Shown here: positions 12,985 through 24,366 of the stretch, in pieces | How the letters are laid out: each line of letters starts with the position of its first letter | How positions within the stretch are numbered: the stretch's first letter is position 1 | Assembly (NCBI GenBank): GCA_008694505.1 | Contig: VZDJ01000216.1 | Span: 3,217,030-3,281,029 of the forward strand | Direction: 5' to 3' | Length of the DNA: 64,000 nucleotides | DNA from: Cyanoderma ruficeps | Lineage: Eukaryota > Chordata > Aves > Passeriformes > Timaliidae | The notes under the pieces: model-generated | The model's database searches: none | What the model was told of the DNA's origin: nothing | The model's input: only the letters and a program-made list of their open reading frames with translations | Made by a program: the position numbers and the translations under genes

Positions 12985-13290
12985 TGACGCTGTTTTACAC
13001 CACAACACACAGACTCCGAGCTTCAGAAGGCTGAAAATGACTCCTCTATTTTTGGGATGTGTCTCCCGTTTATACTATTTTACACAGACCAGTCTGATCG
13101 GTGACACAAAGACAAAACCTCTTCAATCACATTGGTCAGACCAGAGGGACATCAAGAAGAAATCCCTCCTAGGAAAAGGAATGAATAACATAGGTACAGT
13201 TTACAAAAACATTTCTCCTGTTTACAGAAAATTCCCTGGGAAAAGGATTTCAGAAAGCCAAAACATCTCAAGCATGAAACCAGGGCTGCA
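12985..13290 (-). mobile_element. Solo LTR, ERVK-like family A (copy 1)
   Basis: 306-base element on the minus strand, starting TGCAGCCCTGG and ending with CA. It is flanked on both sides by the identical hexamer GTGCTG (12979-12984 and 13291-13296), a perfect 6-bp target duplication that fixes both ends and marks a complete solo LTR. The TATA-type box is TATAAACGG. The polyadenylation position reads AATAGA. The other copies are at 20682, 27594, 30232 and 34569. No gag, pol or env sequence adjoins it, so internal sequence was presumably lost by LTR-LTR recombination. Confidence 0.92.
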
Positions 13291-13745
13291 GTGCTGGCTG
13301 CCCTGCTCAGAGCCTGTTTGGTGTTGTCCTCGCTGTGTCCAGGGTGATTCTCCAAACTGGGATAATGGCACTGCTGGAGCTGCTCTGGGCTGTGGTCCTG
13401 CACTCCCTCCCCTGCCAGGGCTCTGCCCAGGGTGGTCCTGGTGGGCTTCCCTCCCCTCTGTGTCCGTGCTGCCTCCAGCCAGCCCCTCGTGATGCTGGGG
13501 AGAGATCACCCCAGCGCTGTGGTGAAAGGACAGGGAAGGCAGGAAACAGGGAGAGGAGCCCCCAGGGTCAGCTCAGAGCCAGGAGAGGTGAGAACTGAAG
13601 CAGCCTGAGCACGGGCAGGAATGTCACACTCAGAAGTCTCGGTGGGAGATGTCCCTGTTGCTTTGGCAGTGGTGCTGCTCTCCTGCCAGCTCGGTGTGGG
13701 CTCTGCACACCCAGGGCTCAGTGTGTTGGATGGGACCATCCCCAT
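13291..13745. other. No gene seen; unique sequence
   Basis: GC-rich spacer between two LTRs; nothing recognised. Confidence 0.5.
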
Positions 13746-14111
13746 TGTGAAAAGCAGAGTTCACTTTCCTGGTAAATTTTAAGAAATAGGTTTAATAATA
13801 AAAAATGAGACAATTAGGAAACAAAAAAGCAAAGTACGGCATTCAGCCAAGTCCACACCCTGCTATTTCAGAGGCTTTCTTTAAATACCCTTTCTATTGC
13901 ATCAGTCTTGTTGAATATTCAAACTTTTCTACAAACTGGTTTCCATATTCCAGGAACTGTTTAGCATGGCCCCTCCATGGCTCCTCCTTTTCAGAGCATG
14001 TGTGTTTCTTGGCTGTGTCTTCATTGTCACCTCCAGCCTGGGCCTTGCTCCATACATACAGTATTTATTTCAATATTTGCAAAAAGCCAATCATATAATA
14101 TATTTATAACA
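13746..14111 (-). mobile_element. Probable ERVL-like solo LTR
   Basis: On the minus strand the block starts TGTTATAAATATATTATATG and ends gcttttcaCA. It has a TATTTAAAG box and an ATTAAA polyadenylation-type signal downstream (reverse complement near 13789-13794). The AT-rich texture contrasts sharply with both flanks and the layout (TG start, TATA, poly-A signal, CA end) is that of an LTR. No clear target duplication was found, and no second copy is in this window. Confidence 0.5.
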
Positions 14112-16076
14112 CCACGATGTTCCCTGAGCTGCCCTGGAACAAGGATCCCTTCCTGTGCCCAGGGACCCTCCAAATCTGCCCTCGGGTGGGGGGAAGGCAG
14201 GCAGCTGACTCCATCTCCTCTTTGACCCCAATTCCAGCCTCCTTGGAGCAGTGCCCTGTGAGGCTGTGCACACAAACCCTTCCTTGGAGGCCGCTGCCTC
14301 TTCCAAGCTTTCCTGGCTGGAAAACGCTGCTGTGGAGTTTGCTGCTGCTTCCCTCCCTCCCTCCCTGCCTGCAGCAGGGCTGAGCAGTCCCTGCAGAACA
14401 TCCTCACACAGGGATCACCTCCTCCACACATCCGGCTGCCCTTTGGCTCCGTGCTTTTGGGACCTGCTGGGAGGCACAAACCAGGATTACAAAGCAGCAG
14501 CGAGAGGGAAATGCCAGGGAGCCCCGGGCAGCCTTGGGCTTTAAAATGCCGCGTTTTCTCATCCCCTGGTATCCCCCTGCTCAGAGCAAACCCTTCTGCC
14601 GCTGAGCAGCAATCCCACACAAATCCTTTGGTCTAAAGCTGCTTCCCAGAGGGGGTTTAACAAACATTGGATGGTGATGCCTGCTCTCTCTCCCAGTGCA
14701 TCCCAGCACCAAAGAACCCCGTGTTTCCATCTGCCCTCAGAGAGCAGCTCTGGCAGGGGTGAGCAGAGGTCACCAGTGCTCCCTGCCAGGCTGGCAGACG
14801 GGCTCTTGCTCCCAGTTTAACCTCCTCCTCCTTCCAAAAAGCGAGTAAACAGAGAAACTCTTCTCCCCTTCACCTCCAGCCCGGGCTCCCCGAGCTCTGG
14901 CTGCCAGATGGCAGCAGCAGAGGCTTTTCTGCCCCTCTCTGCTGCCAGCGTGTCACGGCTGCCAGAGGAGGGGAAGCTTTTCCCAAGCCTCTCTCCAGTG
15001 CTCTGCACCATCTGCAGCACGAGCCCAGGGGCTGGGCCAGTTGCTCAAGGCTCTGCCTGAATAAGCAGCATCCTTGCAAAGTGTAAAATTGGAAGCAAAG
15101 GGGAGCTGGATCAGAGGCAACGGGGGTGTGTGAACGTGCTGTCTCCCCTGCACGCAGCCAGAAGATTTCCTCTCTTCTCCAGCTCCTTTTTCCAGTGTCT
15201 TTTGGTGGCTGTTGAAAGCAGCCTGGCCTCACAAGATGCCGCAGGTAGATTTATAGGTGCTGTAAGTTACCTGCTACCTGGATGTTTGCTGCCTGCAAAA
15301 ACTGTTTCGCTCATTTTTTTTTGGAGGCTGTTGTAGCTTCACAGGATTTTGATGGACCAGGAAGAGCTCAGCCTGGGCAGGACTGAGCAGGAAAGCTCAG
15401 CAGCAGTGAATCCTTGTGGGATGGCTGCTGGTCCCAATGTCACTGCCCTCAGAAGGAAGGGGACACAGGGGGTCCTGCCCATCACCTTCCCCTTGGGGCT
15501 GAGCCCACGGCCATGGCCAGCCGTGGGGATGTTCCCATGTTCTGTCACCTTGAGGACATCACATCACATGAGGACATCAGGTCAGGACCACCCAGAGTGG
15601 GGAAATCTATAGGCCCCCTTGGCTTATTTCCAGAATGAAATAATCCAATTTCCCCCACTTGTTAAAATCTGATTCAGTTTTGAACAGCTTTTTTTTTACA
15701 AACTGGAAAATAAGGGAAAACATCCTGAGCTTTTCCGGAGCAGGGGGCACTCAGGAAATGCTCTGTGTGAGGTGGTGAAAGCTGAGAGCTTCCCTGGAGC
15801 TCAGCTGGTGCCCTGGGAGCAGCAGAGGAACCAGCCCCTGTGCTGCAGAGAGGACGGGGAGCCCTTCCCTGCTGTTTCCCCAGTTTTAAATGAAGGCTGG
15901 GATGCTGCAGCAGACAGTGATGGTGCCCGTGGCAATGTGCACGGCGCTGGTTTGGCAGCTCCCGCAGGATCCCCAGCTCCAGGCCTGGGACCCATCACAG
16001 GAGGAAAAACAAAATCGTGTCTGTGTCAAAAGCAAGAACTGAAGCTGCTCCGCTGATTTCCCAGGTGAGATCTCTG
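14112..16076. other. No gene seen; unique sequence
   Basis: About 2 kb of unique DNA, with a (CCCT)n-type pyrimidine run near 14350. No exon or repeat family recognised. Confidence 0.5.
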
Positions 16077-16230
16077 CCAATGTTTAAAAAGGATAAATGA
16101 GACGACCTGGATAATTACAGGCCTGTCAGCTCCACTTCGATCCCAGGAAAACTGATGGAGTGGCTGATGTGGGAATTGATTAATAAAGAATTAAAAGAGA
16201 ATAACACCAGTTAATAAAAGGAAAGGCCTC
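16077..16230 (+). pseudogene. CR1-type reverse transcriptase remnant
   Basis: Translation of + frame from about 16079 gives PMFKKDK, one in-frame stop, then DDL followed by DNYRPVSSTSIPGKLMEW. This matches the N-terminal reverse-transcriptase block of CR1/L2-type LINE ORF2 proteins (the P-I-F-K-K then N-Y-R-P-V/I-S-L-T-S then P-G-K motif). The similarity fades after about residue 40 and the frame is broken by stop codons, so it is a dead, strongly truncated copy. It is the only piece of clear protein-coding ancestry in the window and is probably older than the 3'-end CR1 fragments. Confidence 0.75.
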
Positions 16231-16368
16231 AGTGTCTATCAACAGGTTGCAGGCAGTAGGATTTGTGGAAGCAGCTTTTTGGGGCTGAGCTGCCTGCTTT
16301 GGAGGGAGGGGGTTTGTGTGAGGTGTTCCACTTGGAGCACAGACAGAGTGGACATCAGAGGGACCAGC

Positions 16369-16653
16369 TGTGGCCCTGATTTTGGAGCCTTCTGATTGTT
16401 TCTCATTCTACTGGAGTTTTCTCACAAAGTGTAAGACAAACAAAGGGTGATGTTTTGTAAACAACACATTCCTTTCGGGGGGGAAGGACAAATTGAGGGA
16501 CTGCTGGGGTCAGAGGGGTGTTCCTCTCGTCCCCCAATCCTTGACCAAATCCCAAAAACTATATAAGTTGAGATTCCAAAATAAACTTCCCTTTTCCTTT
16601 TCACCTCACATCCTGATGGGTGAGTGTGGTTCTTTTCGTGTCCTCTTGCGACA
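16369..16653 (+). mobile_element. Solo LTR, ERVK-like family B (copy 1)
   Basis: 285-base element starting TGTGGCCCTGA and ending GCGACA. Flanking hexamers ACCAGC (16363-16368) and CCCAGC (16654-16659) differ at one base, consistent with a decayed 6-bp target duplication. The TATA box is TATATAAG (16560-16567) and the AATAAA signal is at 16580-16585, 20 bases further on, an unusually compact R region. It aligns with the copy at 46451-46719. No internal retroviral sequence is present. Confidence 0.88.
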
Positions 16654-16701
16654 CCCAGCCCAGCACGGCCACAGCCGGATGTCACCATGGGCTGCCAGGT
16701 C

Positions 16702-16836
16702 CCTGTGCCTGTATCTCCATCCCAGCTCCAGCCTGTGCCTGTATCTCCATCCCAGCCCCAGCCTGTGCCTGTATCTCCATCCCAGCTCCAGCCTGTGCCC
16801 GTATCTCCATCCCAGCCCCAGCCTGTGCCCCTCTGG
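16702..16836 (+). repeat. 30-bp minisatellite, about 4.5 units
   Basis: Unit starts cctgtgcctgtatctcc and continues to ctccag or ccccag. Four full units (16702-16731, 16732-16761, 16762-16791, 16792-16821) and a partial fifth are present. Because 30 is a multiple of three, every reading frame across it repeats a ten-residue peptide, giving coding-like but spurious open frames on both strands. Confidence 0.95.
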
Positions 16837-17059
16837 ATATGGCTGAGCCTCGCCACATCCTCCTGGCCATGTATGGATGTGGCAGAGCTGCTACGAGGTG
16901 AGCAGGGGCCAGAAAACACCAGGAAACATGTTCCTGCCCGGCTTGTGCCAGCACTGAGCATCCCCCAGCGCTGCTGTGGCCTCCCGGCAGGTGGGAAGGG
17001 ATGTCGGCATCCGTGCAGGATCCATCCCGGGGCTGGCTGCAGTGCTTGCCTCCTTTTGC
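16837..17059. other. No gene seen; short unique spacer
   Basis: Unique sequence between the minisatellite and the next block. Confidence 0.45.
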
Positions 17060-17480
17060 AGTTGCCATAGGAACAGACGGAGGCCTTTAAAGCATCGCAG
17101 TGGGGTGCGTGTCTAGGTCATGCTGTGGAGCAGGCAACCATTTTATAGTGATAATAAATTCAGGGAATTGGGAGTTTGGCCGAAGTGGCACGCGAAGGAA
17201 AGGACTTGAAAAGGCAGAATGGAGATAAATGAATGAAAATAATTTTATGAGGAATGGCCGTGCGCTGTGCTAGACCTGACTGAAATCCTTCTCTGGAGTT
17301 CAGGCCAGAGGAGCCGGGAACACAGATTGTGAGGAATTATTTGTCCCTGAAGCCTGAAGATAGAAAGGCAAAGGCAGCACCTGAAAGTGTTTAGGGACTA
17401 TTGGATTTCAAAGCCCTTGGTTATCTCCAGTCCCGGCGCTGCCTGGCCGTGAATTACTGCTGGCCAAAGATTTACCATCC
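17060..17480. promoter_or_regulatory. Candidate conserved non-coding block
   Basis: Balanced composition with A-rich words (gaatgaaaataattttatg, ataataaattcaggg), CpGs and no repeat similarity, between GC-rich flanks. No diagnostic motif; this is a texture-based call. Confidence 0.22.
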
Positions 17481-18814
17481 CTCCATTTGCATGGCAGGAA
17501 CCAGGGAGGCTCCAAATCATCAGAGACAAGCACTGGCCAAGCAGAGACAACCCTGTGAAGGTCAGCAAGGATCTGCTGGAAGTGTCTGCACAGGGGGATG
17601 GGGGCAGATGGCCTGGGTGAACTCTGCAGGTCTCCCCAGGCAGGGCAGGGCTGGGGGGTCTGGAGTGTCCCCTGGGATCTTGGGGAGCTCCTGGGTCAGC
17701 TGATACTGGGAGCAGGTTGGATTCTGGAGCTCTCACCCACATGTTCATGCTCGGCTGATGTTCTCCTGCACTGTGGTGTGGAGCTGCTCCAGCCTGGGAT
17801 CCTGTGTGGGTCCTTCCCACCATCCTGGCAAAAGCCCTCCCTTTCCTACCAGATCCATGTGCTGTGCAGCATCTTCCTGGCATTTTTTTTCCCCCTGCCT
17901 GGTGAGGCAGAAGCAAAAACTCTCTGCCAAAATGTTCTTTGCTGTCAGAGCCCAACCCCTCTGTGTTAACACACCCAGTTTCTACTGCAAGAGTGTGGCA
18001 GCCACAGAACACGTGGGCAGCGGGTGTGGGTGGCAGGTCACCGAGCCATGGCAGCAGTGTCCTCACACGCCCTAATGGCTTGTGGGGCTGAAAATGGGTG
18101 GAATCAGGCACATCAGGCAATCTTTGTGTCTTCCCAGCCCTTGGAGCTGTGGGTAAACACAGACCCCCTGTTTGCCCCAGCCTGGCACTGCTGGCACGGC
18201 ACAGTGAGCTCAGGGGAGCCCAGGCAGGTGCCCCCCTCCCCAAAACCCTCTGCATCCCTCCCCTAACTGAGCTGAGATTTCAAACTCGTTTTTATGTCAC
18301 CATGTCCTGTTGGCTCCGAGCAGCAGGATTTCTCAGGCTGATTTAATCACCCTGTTATGTCAAACAAGTTTGGGTTATTTTGGGGATGGTTAAAGGGTGC
18401 CAGTTTGTACCTCCTGGCAGCACGAGGGCCGTGCTTTGCCTTAGCACTTGTTCTTGGCAAGACAAAGGAGGCCTTGGGCTGGTGCCTCCTACGGCAAACA
18501 AGGCTCATGTGGGACCTGGGACAGCTGGTGCTGGTGCTGCTGCTTCCAGCTGATGCCCAGGTTGGTTTAACAAGGCCGTGGGAAGAACTGGGGAGTGACT
18601 GAGCTGGGATGTGGCCAGAGCCCAAGCCAGGCAGGCACCAAAAGCTGCAGCAGCTCCTCAGGCAGAGCTCTGGCCGTGGGCTCTGCTCCCTCCTGGGGAG
18701 AAGCAAAGGGGCCTCTGACTCCTCCCAGACACCAAATCTCTGCCTGGGTGCCCCAGCAGAAGGAATTGGACTCTCTGTTGGATCTAATCACCAATAATGG
18801 GCTGACCCAGAGGC
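17481..18814. other. No gene seen; unique GC-rich sequence
   Basis: A minus-strand open frame of about 285 codons crosses 17398-18255, but its predicted product resembles no family and is of the Pro/Gly/Ser-rich type expected from GC-rich non-coding DNA. Confidence 0.45.
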
Positions 18815-19140
18815 GTTCTATGAGTTTTTTATTTCATTATCACTCTCAGTGAAGGCAGAGACATAAAAGATGGTAAAACTCACTCCATAACAACAGAAAC
18901 CAAAGTTCTCTTTGTTCCAAAGCCTTTTAAAAGTTTTTTAGCCAATAGGTTAATGCTAAAAGCTTACAAGTGTCTACTTATAAACACTGCATGTACACCT
19001 TACAGCATACAATAGTTGCCTGTTTTATATTTTTTGCAGCTCAGAAACTTTCTATGCTCCAAATATTTCAAGGCTTAAAATTCAACTCTGTTTCAAACCT
19101 CTATCGATGTAAGATTATTGCAATGCTGTGAAAGTCCTCT
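18815..19140 (-). mobile_element. Possible LTR, family unknown
   Basis: AT-rich island in GC-rich DNA. On the minus strand there is a CTTTTAAAAGG TATA-like box followed, about 90 bases on, by AATGAAATAAAAAACTC (polyadenylation-like) and a GC-richer end, the order expected in an LTR. Ends and target duplication were not resolved. It could instead be an old DNA transposon or a non-coding conserved element. Confidence 0.35.
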
Positions 19141-19475
19141 GCTTTTTCTGTTCCCACAACTCTCCCCATGCTTCCATTATCCCATCCACAGCCCTGGCTA
19201 CCAGGCACTTTCCCTGTGCTGGCTGGAGGCATCTCCTCTCTTTCCTGGGGTCAGGAGGATGATGAGGACAAGGGATGAAGCTCAGATGCTCAAGTCTCCT
19301 TTTGGAAGCATGGCAAGGGACAGATGGAGGGGCCAGGGCAGGCTTCGTGTGGTCCCACTGCAGGCCCTGGGGTCAGCACAGAGCCTGGGCACACGGTGAC
19401 TGCTGTGGGCATGGGTGGCCCTGTCACCTGGCTGTCCCCAGGCAGGGAGGGTCTGGAGCAGTCCAGTGCCAGCCA
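19141..19475. other. No gene seen; unique sequence
   Basis: Nothing recognised. Confidence 0.45.
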
Positions 19476-19530
19476 TGGAATCATTCAGGTTGGAGGAGAC
19501 CTCTGAGACCCAAAGTTAACCCAGCAGATG
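19476..19530 (-). mobile_element. CR1 LINE 3' tail, very short
   Basis: The + strand tggaatcattcaggttgg followed by gagacctctgagaccc is the reverse complement of the CR1 3' terminus. Only about 55 bases are recognisable. Confidence 0.75.
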
Positions 19531-20681
19531 CTCAGCTCAGGAGCCAGCCTGGCTGTTGGAATGCGGGTGCCTCTCCCGGAGGAGATGGTGCATTTTTGGG
19601 ATTTCTCTCTCTGGCCCGGGGGACTTGCTCAGGGATTGCTTCTCCCCCCTGCCCAGCATCTGCCCAAGCCCTGCCCAGATGCAGCAGTCGATGCCAGGGC
19701 AGGAGGCTGTGCCACGTGTGGCTGTGGGGGAGCTGAAGTGTCCCCAGTTCCCAGGTGGATGTGACCGGGGGGCCCTGGGGCCTCTCAGCTGGCTGACATG
19801 GGAGATGCCCCTCTGCATCCTCCTGCCTCTTCCCAGCAGGTGCTGGGAGCTATTCCCAGACAAGCAAAAACACAGGGCCCCCACCTCACCGTGCTCTCAG
19901 CCGAGCCCTTCCCTTGGAACAGGAACAGGGAATGTTTGCTCTATTTCGGGATTTCTGTGCTCCGGGAAGCTTCTCCAACTGCACAGAGTGTCTGCCGCTA
20001 TTTTGAGGTTCCTTTCCTTCCCTGCCATCCCCAGAGGCTCCTCACTGAGCAGTGGAATAGAAAACAACACATTATTGCTACATTTTGCTGAGCTTCTCTG
20101 TTTCATAAGAAAGAAAGATGCTCTGGCTTGCTGGGCAGCTCTGGGTGTGCTCTGGAAGAGACTCAAAGCCGGAGATGCCAGGAAGGAATTGGATTTTTTC
20201 CTGAGTGTCTTCCCAGGATGCTGCCATAGCCAGCGGGGAGGTGCCCCACCATGACCCTGCATGCCCTCTGGGCTGCCCCAGCTCCTGCTGAAATCCTAAA
20301 TTCTCTCTTCAGACTTCTCTTCGTCCGCTCCAAAGGGACTCCTCTTCCTCAAGAGCAGTGGGAAGGACCACGGGACCCTGGTGAGGAGGGATGTGAAGCC
20401 TTCATTGCCTCACAGTTATGGGAAACCCCCAAGTGGTGGCAAATCCAGGAGCCAGGGGGTCTTGGCAGGAGTGGTTCTGAGGGATTTTGGGATCCTGCAT
20501 CCCTGGGCTCCCCACATCATCCTACCAGCGATAGCAGCAGGAAGGTGGATCCATCTCCCCTCCAGGAGGGATGGATTTCCAGCTGGGACACTGCTCTGGG
20601 GCTGGCACACAGCTGCTGCCCCTTCTCGCCTCATCCTGCCTGTGGGATGCCCACTTGGGAGGATCCCCATTGACATTTTCC
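19531..20681. other. No gene seen; unique sequence
   Basis: A + strand open frame of about 230 codons (19556-20254) crosses this region without family similarity. No repeat recognised. Confidence 0.45.
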
Positions 20682-20986
20682 TGCAGCCCTGGTTCCGTGC
20701 CTGAGGTGTTTTGGTTTTCTGAAATGCTTTTCCCAGAGAATTTTCTGTAAACAGGAGAGATGTTTTTGTAACTGTACTTAAGTTATTAATTCCTTTTCCT
20801 AGGAGGGTCTTCTTCTTGCTGTCCCTCTGCTCTGACCAATGTGATTGAAGAGGTTTGTCTTTGTGTCACCAATAGAATTGGTCTGTGTAGGATAGTATAA
20901 AAGGGAGACACATCCCAAAAATAAAGGAGTCATTTTCAGCCTTCTGAATCTTAGGGTCTGTGTCGTTGTGGTGTAAAACAGTGTCA
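20682..20986 (+). mobile_element. Solo LTR, ERVK-like family A (copy 2)
   Basis: The only family A copy in + orientation. It starts TGCAGCCCTGG and ends AGTGTCA. Flanks show TTTTCC at 20676-20681 and again at 20988-20993, with one extra A at 20987, so the 6-bp target duplication is present with a single-base insertion. TATAAAAG is at 20896-20903 and an intact AATAAA at 20920-20925. It is the only one of the five copies with a canonical AATAAA there. Confidence 0.9.
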
Positions 20987-21479
20987 ATTTTCCTGCAAAA
21001 CTTGCATATCCTACCCATAAAAACCTCGGGAAGGGGTGGCTTCAGTGGCTGCAGGGGGCCGGGATCCATCTCCCCACTCCAGGGCTCTGGGCCACCCATC
21101 AGTGCCTGACCAAACAGCAAAGTGGAGCATCAACCATGACTCTGCTGCCTTTCTGTGCCCCTGGCTCTCCCAAATCCCAGCTTTCTCTCCTTGACCCTGG
21201 GATTCAGGGACAGCTGTGGGACAAGGGTGTTTTCCAAGGATGTGGTGTTTGATGGAGCTGGGGAGGATTCAGTGACCTGGTCAGCTTTGGGCTCTTGCCA
21301 TTTGGACTTTTTAATCCATTCTAGGCACTTAGGTCATTTATGTTTTTTAATCCATGAGAATTCAGCACCATCCTGAAGCCCCCTGCCACTGTCCCACCAC
21401 TTCCAGCTGCCCCCCTCATCCTGCTCAGGGCTGCTTCTCACCCTTCCTGAGCTTTTCCTGGGGTGGAAGGAGTTGAAAG
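20987..21479. other. No gene seen; unique sequence
   Basis: Spacer between an LTR and the AT-rich block; nothing recognised. Confidence 0.45.
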
Positions 21480-22430
21480 CTGAAAACTCCAGAGATTATT
21501 TATTTCAACCACCTCGTTTAATGATGATTTCAATGAGCAAGGCAGAAAGCTCGGTTTAAATTACCAGCTTTTAATCTTGTTTCTCATTTGCGCGTTTTAT
21601 TTACTCCCATAATTTGATTCTTTATTGGTAACCACCGACCTGCAGCTTTGGTTCTTCTGAAACCCCTCTGTTTTGCTAAACAGAAGAAAACACTTCGTAT
21701 GTGGGAGGTTACTTAAGCAATTATGTAGCTTAATGTACATTTACAGCAATTCTTCGTGTTTGTATTTTATTGTGTTCTAATACGGGGAATGATGCATCTC
21801 TTCTTTATGAGATGATTATTAAGTTTGGACTCACACCGTGTGCCGTGGTCTGTTTGGATAGAAATTGGTTTTCAATTTAAGATGCCCCAAAACCAGTATC
21901 AAAAATGGGTTTTATTAGTTAAATAAAACCATTTAAAATGTGCTAGCCACGGATGAAAAAAATTAGCTTATCTGAGCGTTCATTTAAAGCTGATTTCCCA
22001 AACAAGATAAGCACGATCTGCCAGGAGGGAGCCGAATGCTTTGTTCCCACTTTTCATATTCTTTATGGGTTTAAAATTAATATAATACTTAGGATTTATT
22101 CGCAGGCAGGAAAAGGCAAAGGAGCTTTGCCACTTTTCCTCATCCCAAATTCCTAGGGTTTGCAATGACTCAATTACTGGGAGATGTTAATGCAGAAGGA
22201 ATTTATTTTGCCTGCAGTTTCGGAGGGTAGGGATGCTGGGAGGTGCTGGATCCGCCCCTTCAGCCACTAAAACTTCCGTGGTTTTAGAGCTTCTTTATAG
22301 AGCTGACAGCACCCATGTGCTGCATGATGTTTTTATACAAGCTACTTAAATTACAGGAGAGTGCATCTCAACAACAAACTCAGTTTTTAATTAAAAAAAA
22401 AATGTATTTCAGGTAAAGAGAAACCACTCT
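21480..22430. promoter_or_regulatory. Long AT-rich candidate regulatory block
   Basis: About 950 bases of complex AT-rich DNA bounded by GC-rich sequence and lacking any repeat signature. It is dense in homeodomain-type TAAT/ATTA cores (for example near 21521, 21700, 21820, 21915, 22080 and 22150) and has gctaaaacagaag-like and gacaagataagc-type (GATA) words. No frame is open for long. Blocks like this in birds commonly turn out to be deeply conserved enhancers near developmental genes, but conservation must be shown by alignment. Confidence 0.4.
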
Positions 22431-23576
22431 TTAACTGGAAACCCTCCAAAAATAAAGGTGGAGAGCTGTGGCAGAGCAGGCAGGGAGCACTTCACCCCCC
22501 AATTTTTTCAGGCACAGAGAATTATTATTATTTGCCTTGCCACAGCACCGAGTCCAGTCCATAACTTCTCGTTCTCCTTCCCGGGAAGGGGAATTTTTCC
22601 CCATTTGCAGGTCAGAGCCGACAGTAATTGCCCACTGCTGCCTGCTCGGGGTTCTCACCGTAACAATCCCACACGAAATAAATGGCAGTGTGCTGTTATC
22701 AGCAGTTTTCCGCCCGGCAGATCCGGGGAAGGTTTTGTTATCTCAAGGAAAAGAATTCCACGGATTGCACATAAACAGGGACAGGGCCATCCTAATAAAG
22801 AGAAGGGATTTTGTGCATGGTGCCAATAAAACCGCCCCGGGGGCGGGTGAAATCTGTTTGGAGAGGCTGGAGCTGGTTCGGGGCACATCCTGCGGTGCCC
22901 TGAATTCCCCCCTGGCCTCTGGCTGAGGGGGAATTATTTGGCATTTCCAGGGATGCGATTCCGGGATGCCAGAGGAGCAGCCCCGGTCCCCATCGCGAGC
23001 TGGGGATGTTTTGGGAGCTCCTCGTGGGTCTGGCAGCAGAGGCACCATCTGCCTCCCTCCCTGGGCATCGCTCCCGCTGCAGAAATTTAATAATGAGAAA
23101 AGGCAAAAGGGGGAAAACAGGAAAACAAGGCGCTTCTGTGCTTCCAGTTCTCCAGCAACTGGCAGCAGCTCCGTGTCTATATATCACTGATGCTGCTTTA
23201 TGGGCTCCAGTCCTACTGGCATCATTTTTTTAAAAAAATCCCTTTTCCAGAGTAATTGCTGTTTGTTTTGTCATTTCTCAGTGGACAATTACAGTTCAAA
23301 AACAAGAGTGCCTTTGAAGATTGCAGCGGCGGGCGAGGCTTCATTAACACACTATTAATGCTCCATCCAAACTCACTTGATCTCCACCTGCCTGGGGCCT
23401 GGGACAGAAAAATTTGGCTTTGCAAAGCGAGGATTATTTGATCTATTTAAAATACTCATAGCGTGGTCTCCTGGATACATTTCAACGTCAGCAGTTTGCG
23501 AGGCTGAAATATCTCCTGTAGGTTTGTGCTGTTACTTATAATTAAAAAAAATTCGTTGGGAAGAATAATCCCCTCT
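22431..23576. promoter_or_regulatory. Second candidate regulatory stretch
   Basis: Continuation with mixed composition. Includes ttatcagcag and gttatctcaagg GATA-type sites near 22696 and 22738, a CCGCCCGG CpG patch near 22711, and AT-rich words at 23220-23350. No gene or repeat family recognised. It may be part of the same regulatory neighbourhood as the preceding block. Confidence 0.25.
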
Positions 23577-23632
23577 CTTTTTTTTTTTTTTTTTTTTTTT
23601 TNNNNNTTTTTTTTTTTTTTCTTTTTTTTTCC
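23577..23632. repeat. Poly-T tract containing a 5-base gap
   Basis: Nearly pure T from about 23577 to 23632, interrupted by five unresolved bases (23602-23606). It could be the reversed A-tail of a minus-strand retroposed copy or a simple homopolymer. True length is unknown because the gap lies inside it. Confidence 0.85.
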
Positions 23633-24366
23633 TCGATAAGGGAAGCAGAGAGACAAATCTGAACCTGGTTTGTCTCAGGATGGGGTCCTTTACTTGGGAT
23701 TAAAGTATGAAGAAGAACAGAACAATTTTGATTCAAAGAAGCAGCTCCCCAGCCAAGAAGAACTGGGGTCACCCCACCAAGCCTGTCAGGGACTTGATCC
23801 TTTTGGGAATGTATTGGGAGAGTTTCCAAGGCCTGATGGTACACTGATGTCAGCAGTGAGAAGAGCTGTTAAAAATAAAAAAGTGATAAAATCAAGAAGT
23901 TTCCTGCTTAGCTCATTTTTATAATTTTTACTGAAAGGGAAGCTCTGGTAAATCAGGGGTTTGTGGTACTCACCACCCATCTGTCCATTCATCCCTCTGA
24001 GGTTACTCTGGTGTTTCATTGCCCATCAGCAATGTTCTTCCTTAATTAATATTATCCATCATCCGTGAATGAGGCTGTTTGCTGGGAGCTGCTGCCAGAG
24101 CTGGGCTCCTGACTCTGCTCCCAGCAGGGTTTGGGAAGGTTCCACCACCCCAAGCTCCAGCCTTGACTGGGAGCTCAGAGCTCAACCATCATTTCTATTA
24201 AAGGTGCAAATGTGGCTCTGCACTCGTGTCCCAGAGCACAGAGATTTTTCCTGAAGGGAAGGAAGGGTTTTCATTCTGCTGTGCTGATGCCTTAGGATTT
24301 CAGCTTTTATGTTTTTCAGATCCTGTACATTATACATTAGTGTATAACTGTAAACTCCACATAGAG
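23633..24366. other. No gene seen; unknown origin
   Basis: The + strand frame at 23670-23924 stays open for 84 codons with a mixed, non-repetitive composition, but I recognise no family. 23860-23940 is A-rich. Possible unrecognised old insert next to the poly-T tract. Confidence 0.35.

Noticed and set aside
16493..17070. Repetitive proline-, serine- or cysteine-rich peptides on both strands
   Set aside because: Produced by the 30-bp minisatellite, whose length is a multiple of three.
17398..18255. Minus-strand frame of 285 codons
   Set aside because: Low-information composition and no domain; start and end are unsupported by splice or promoter signals.
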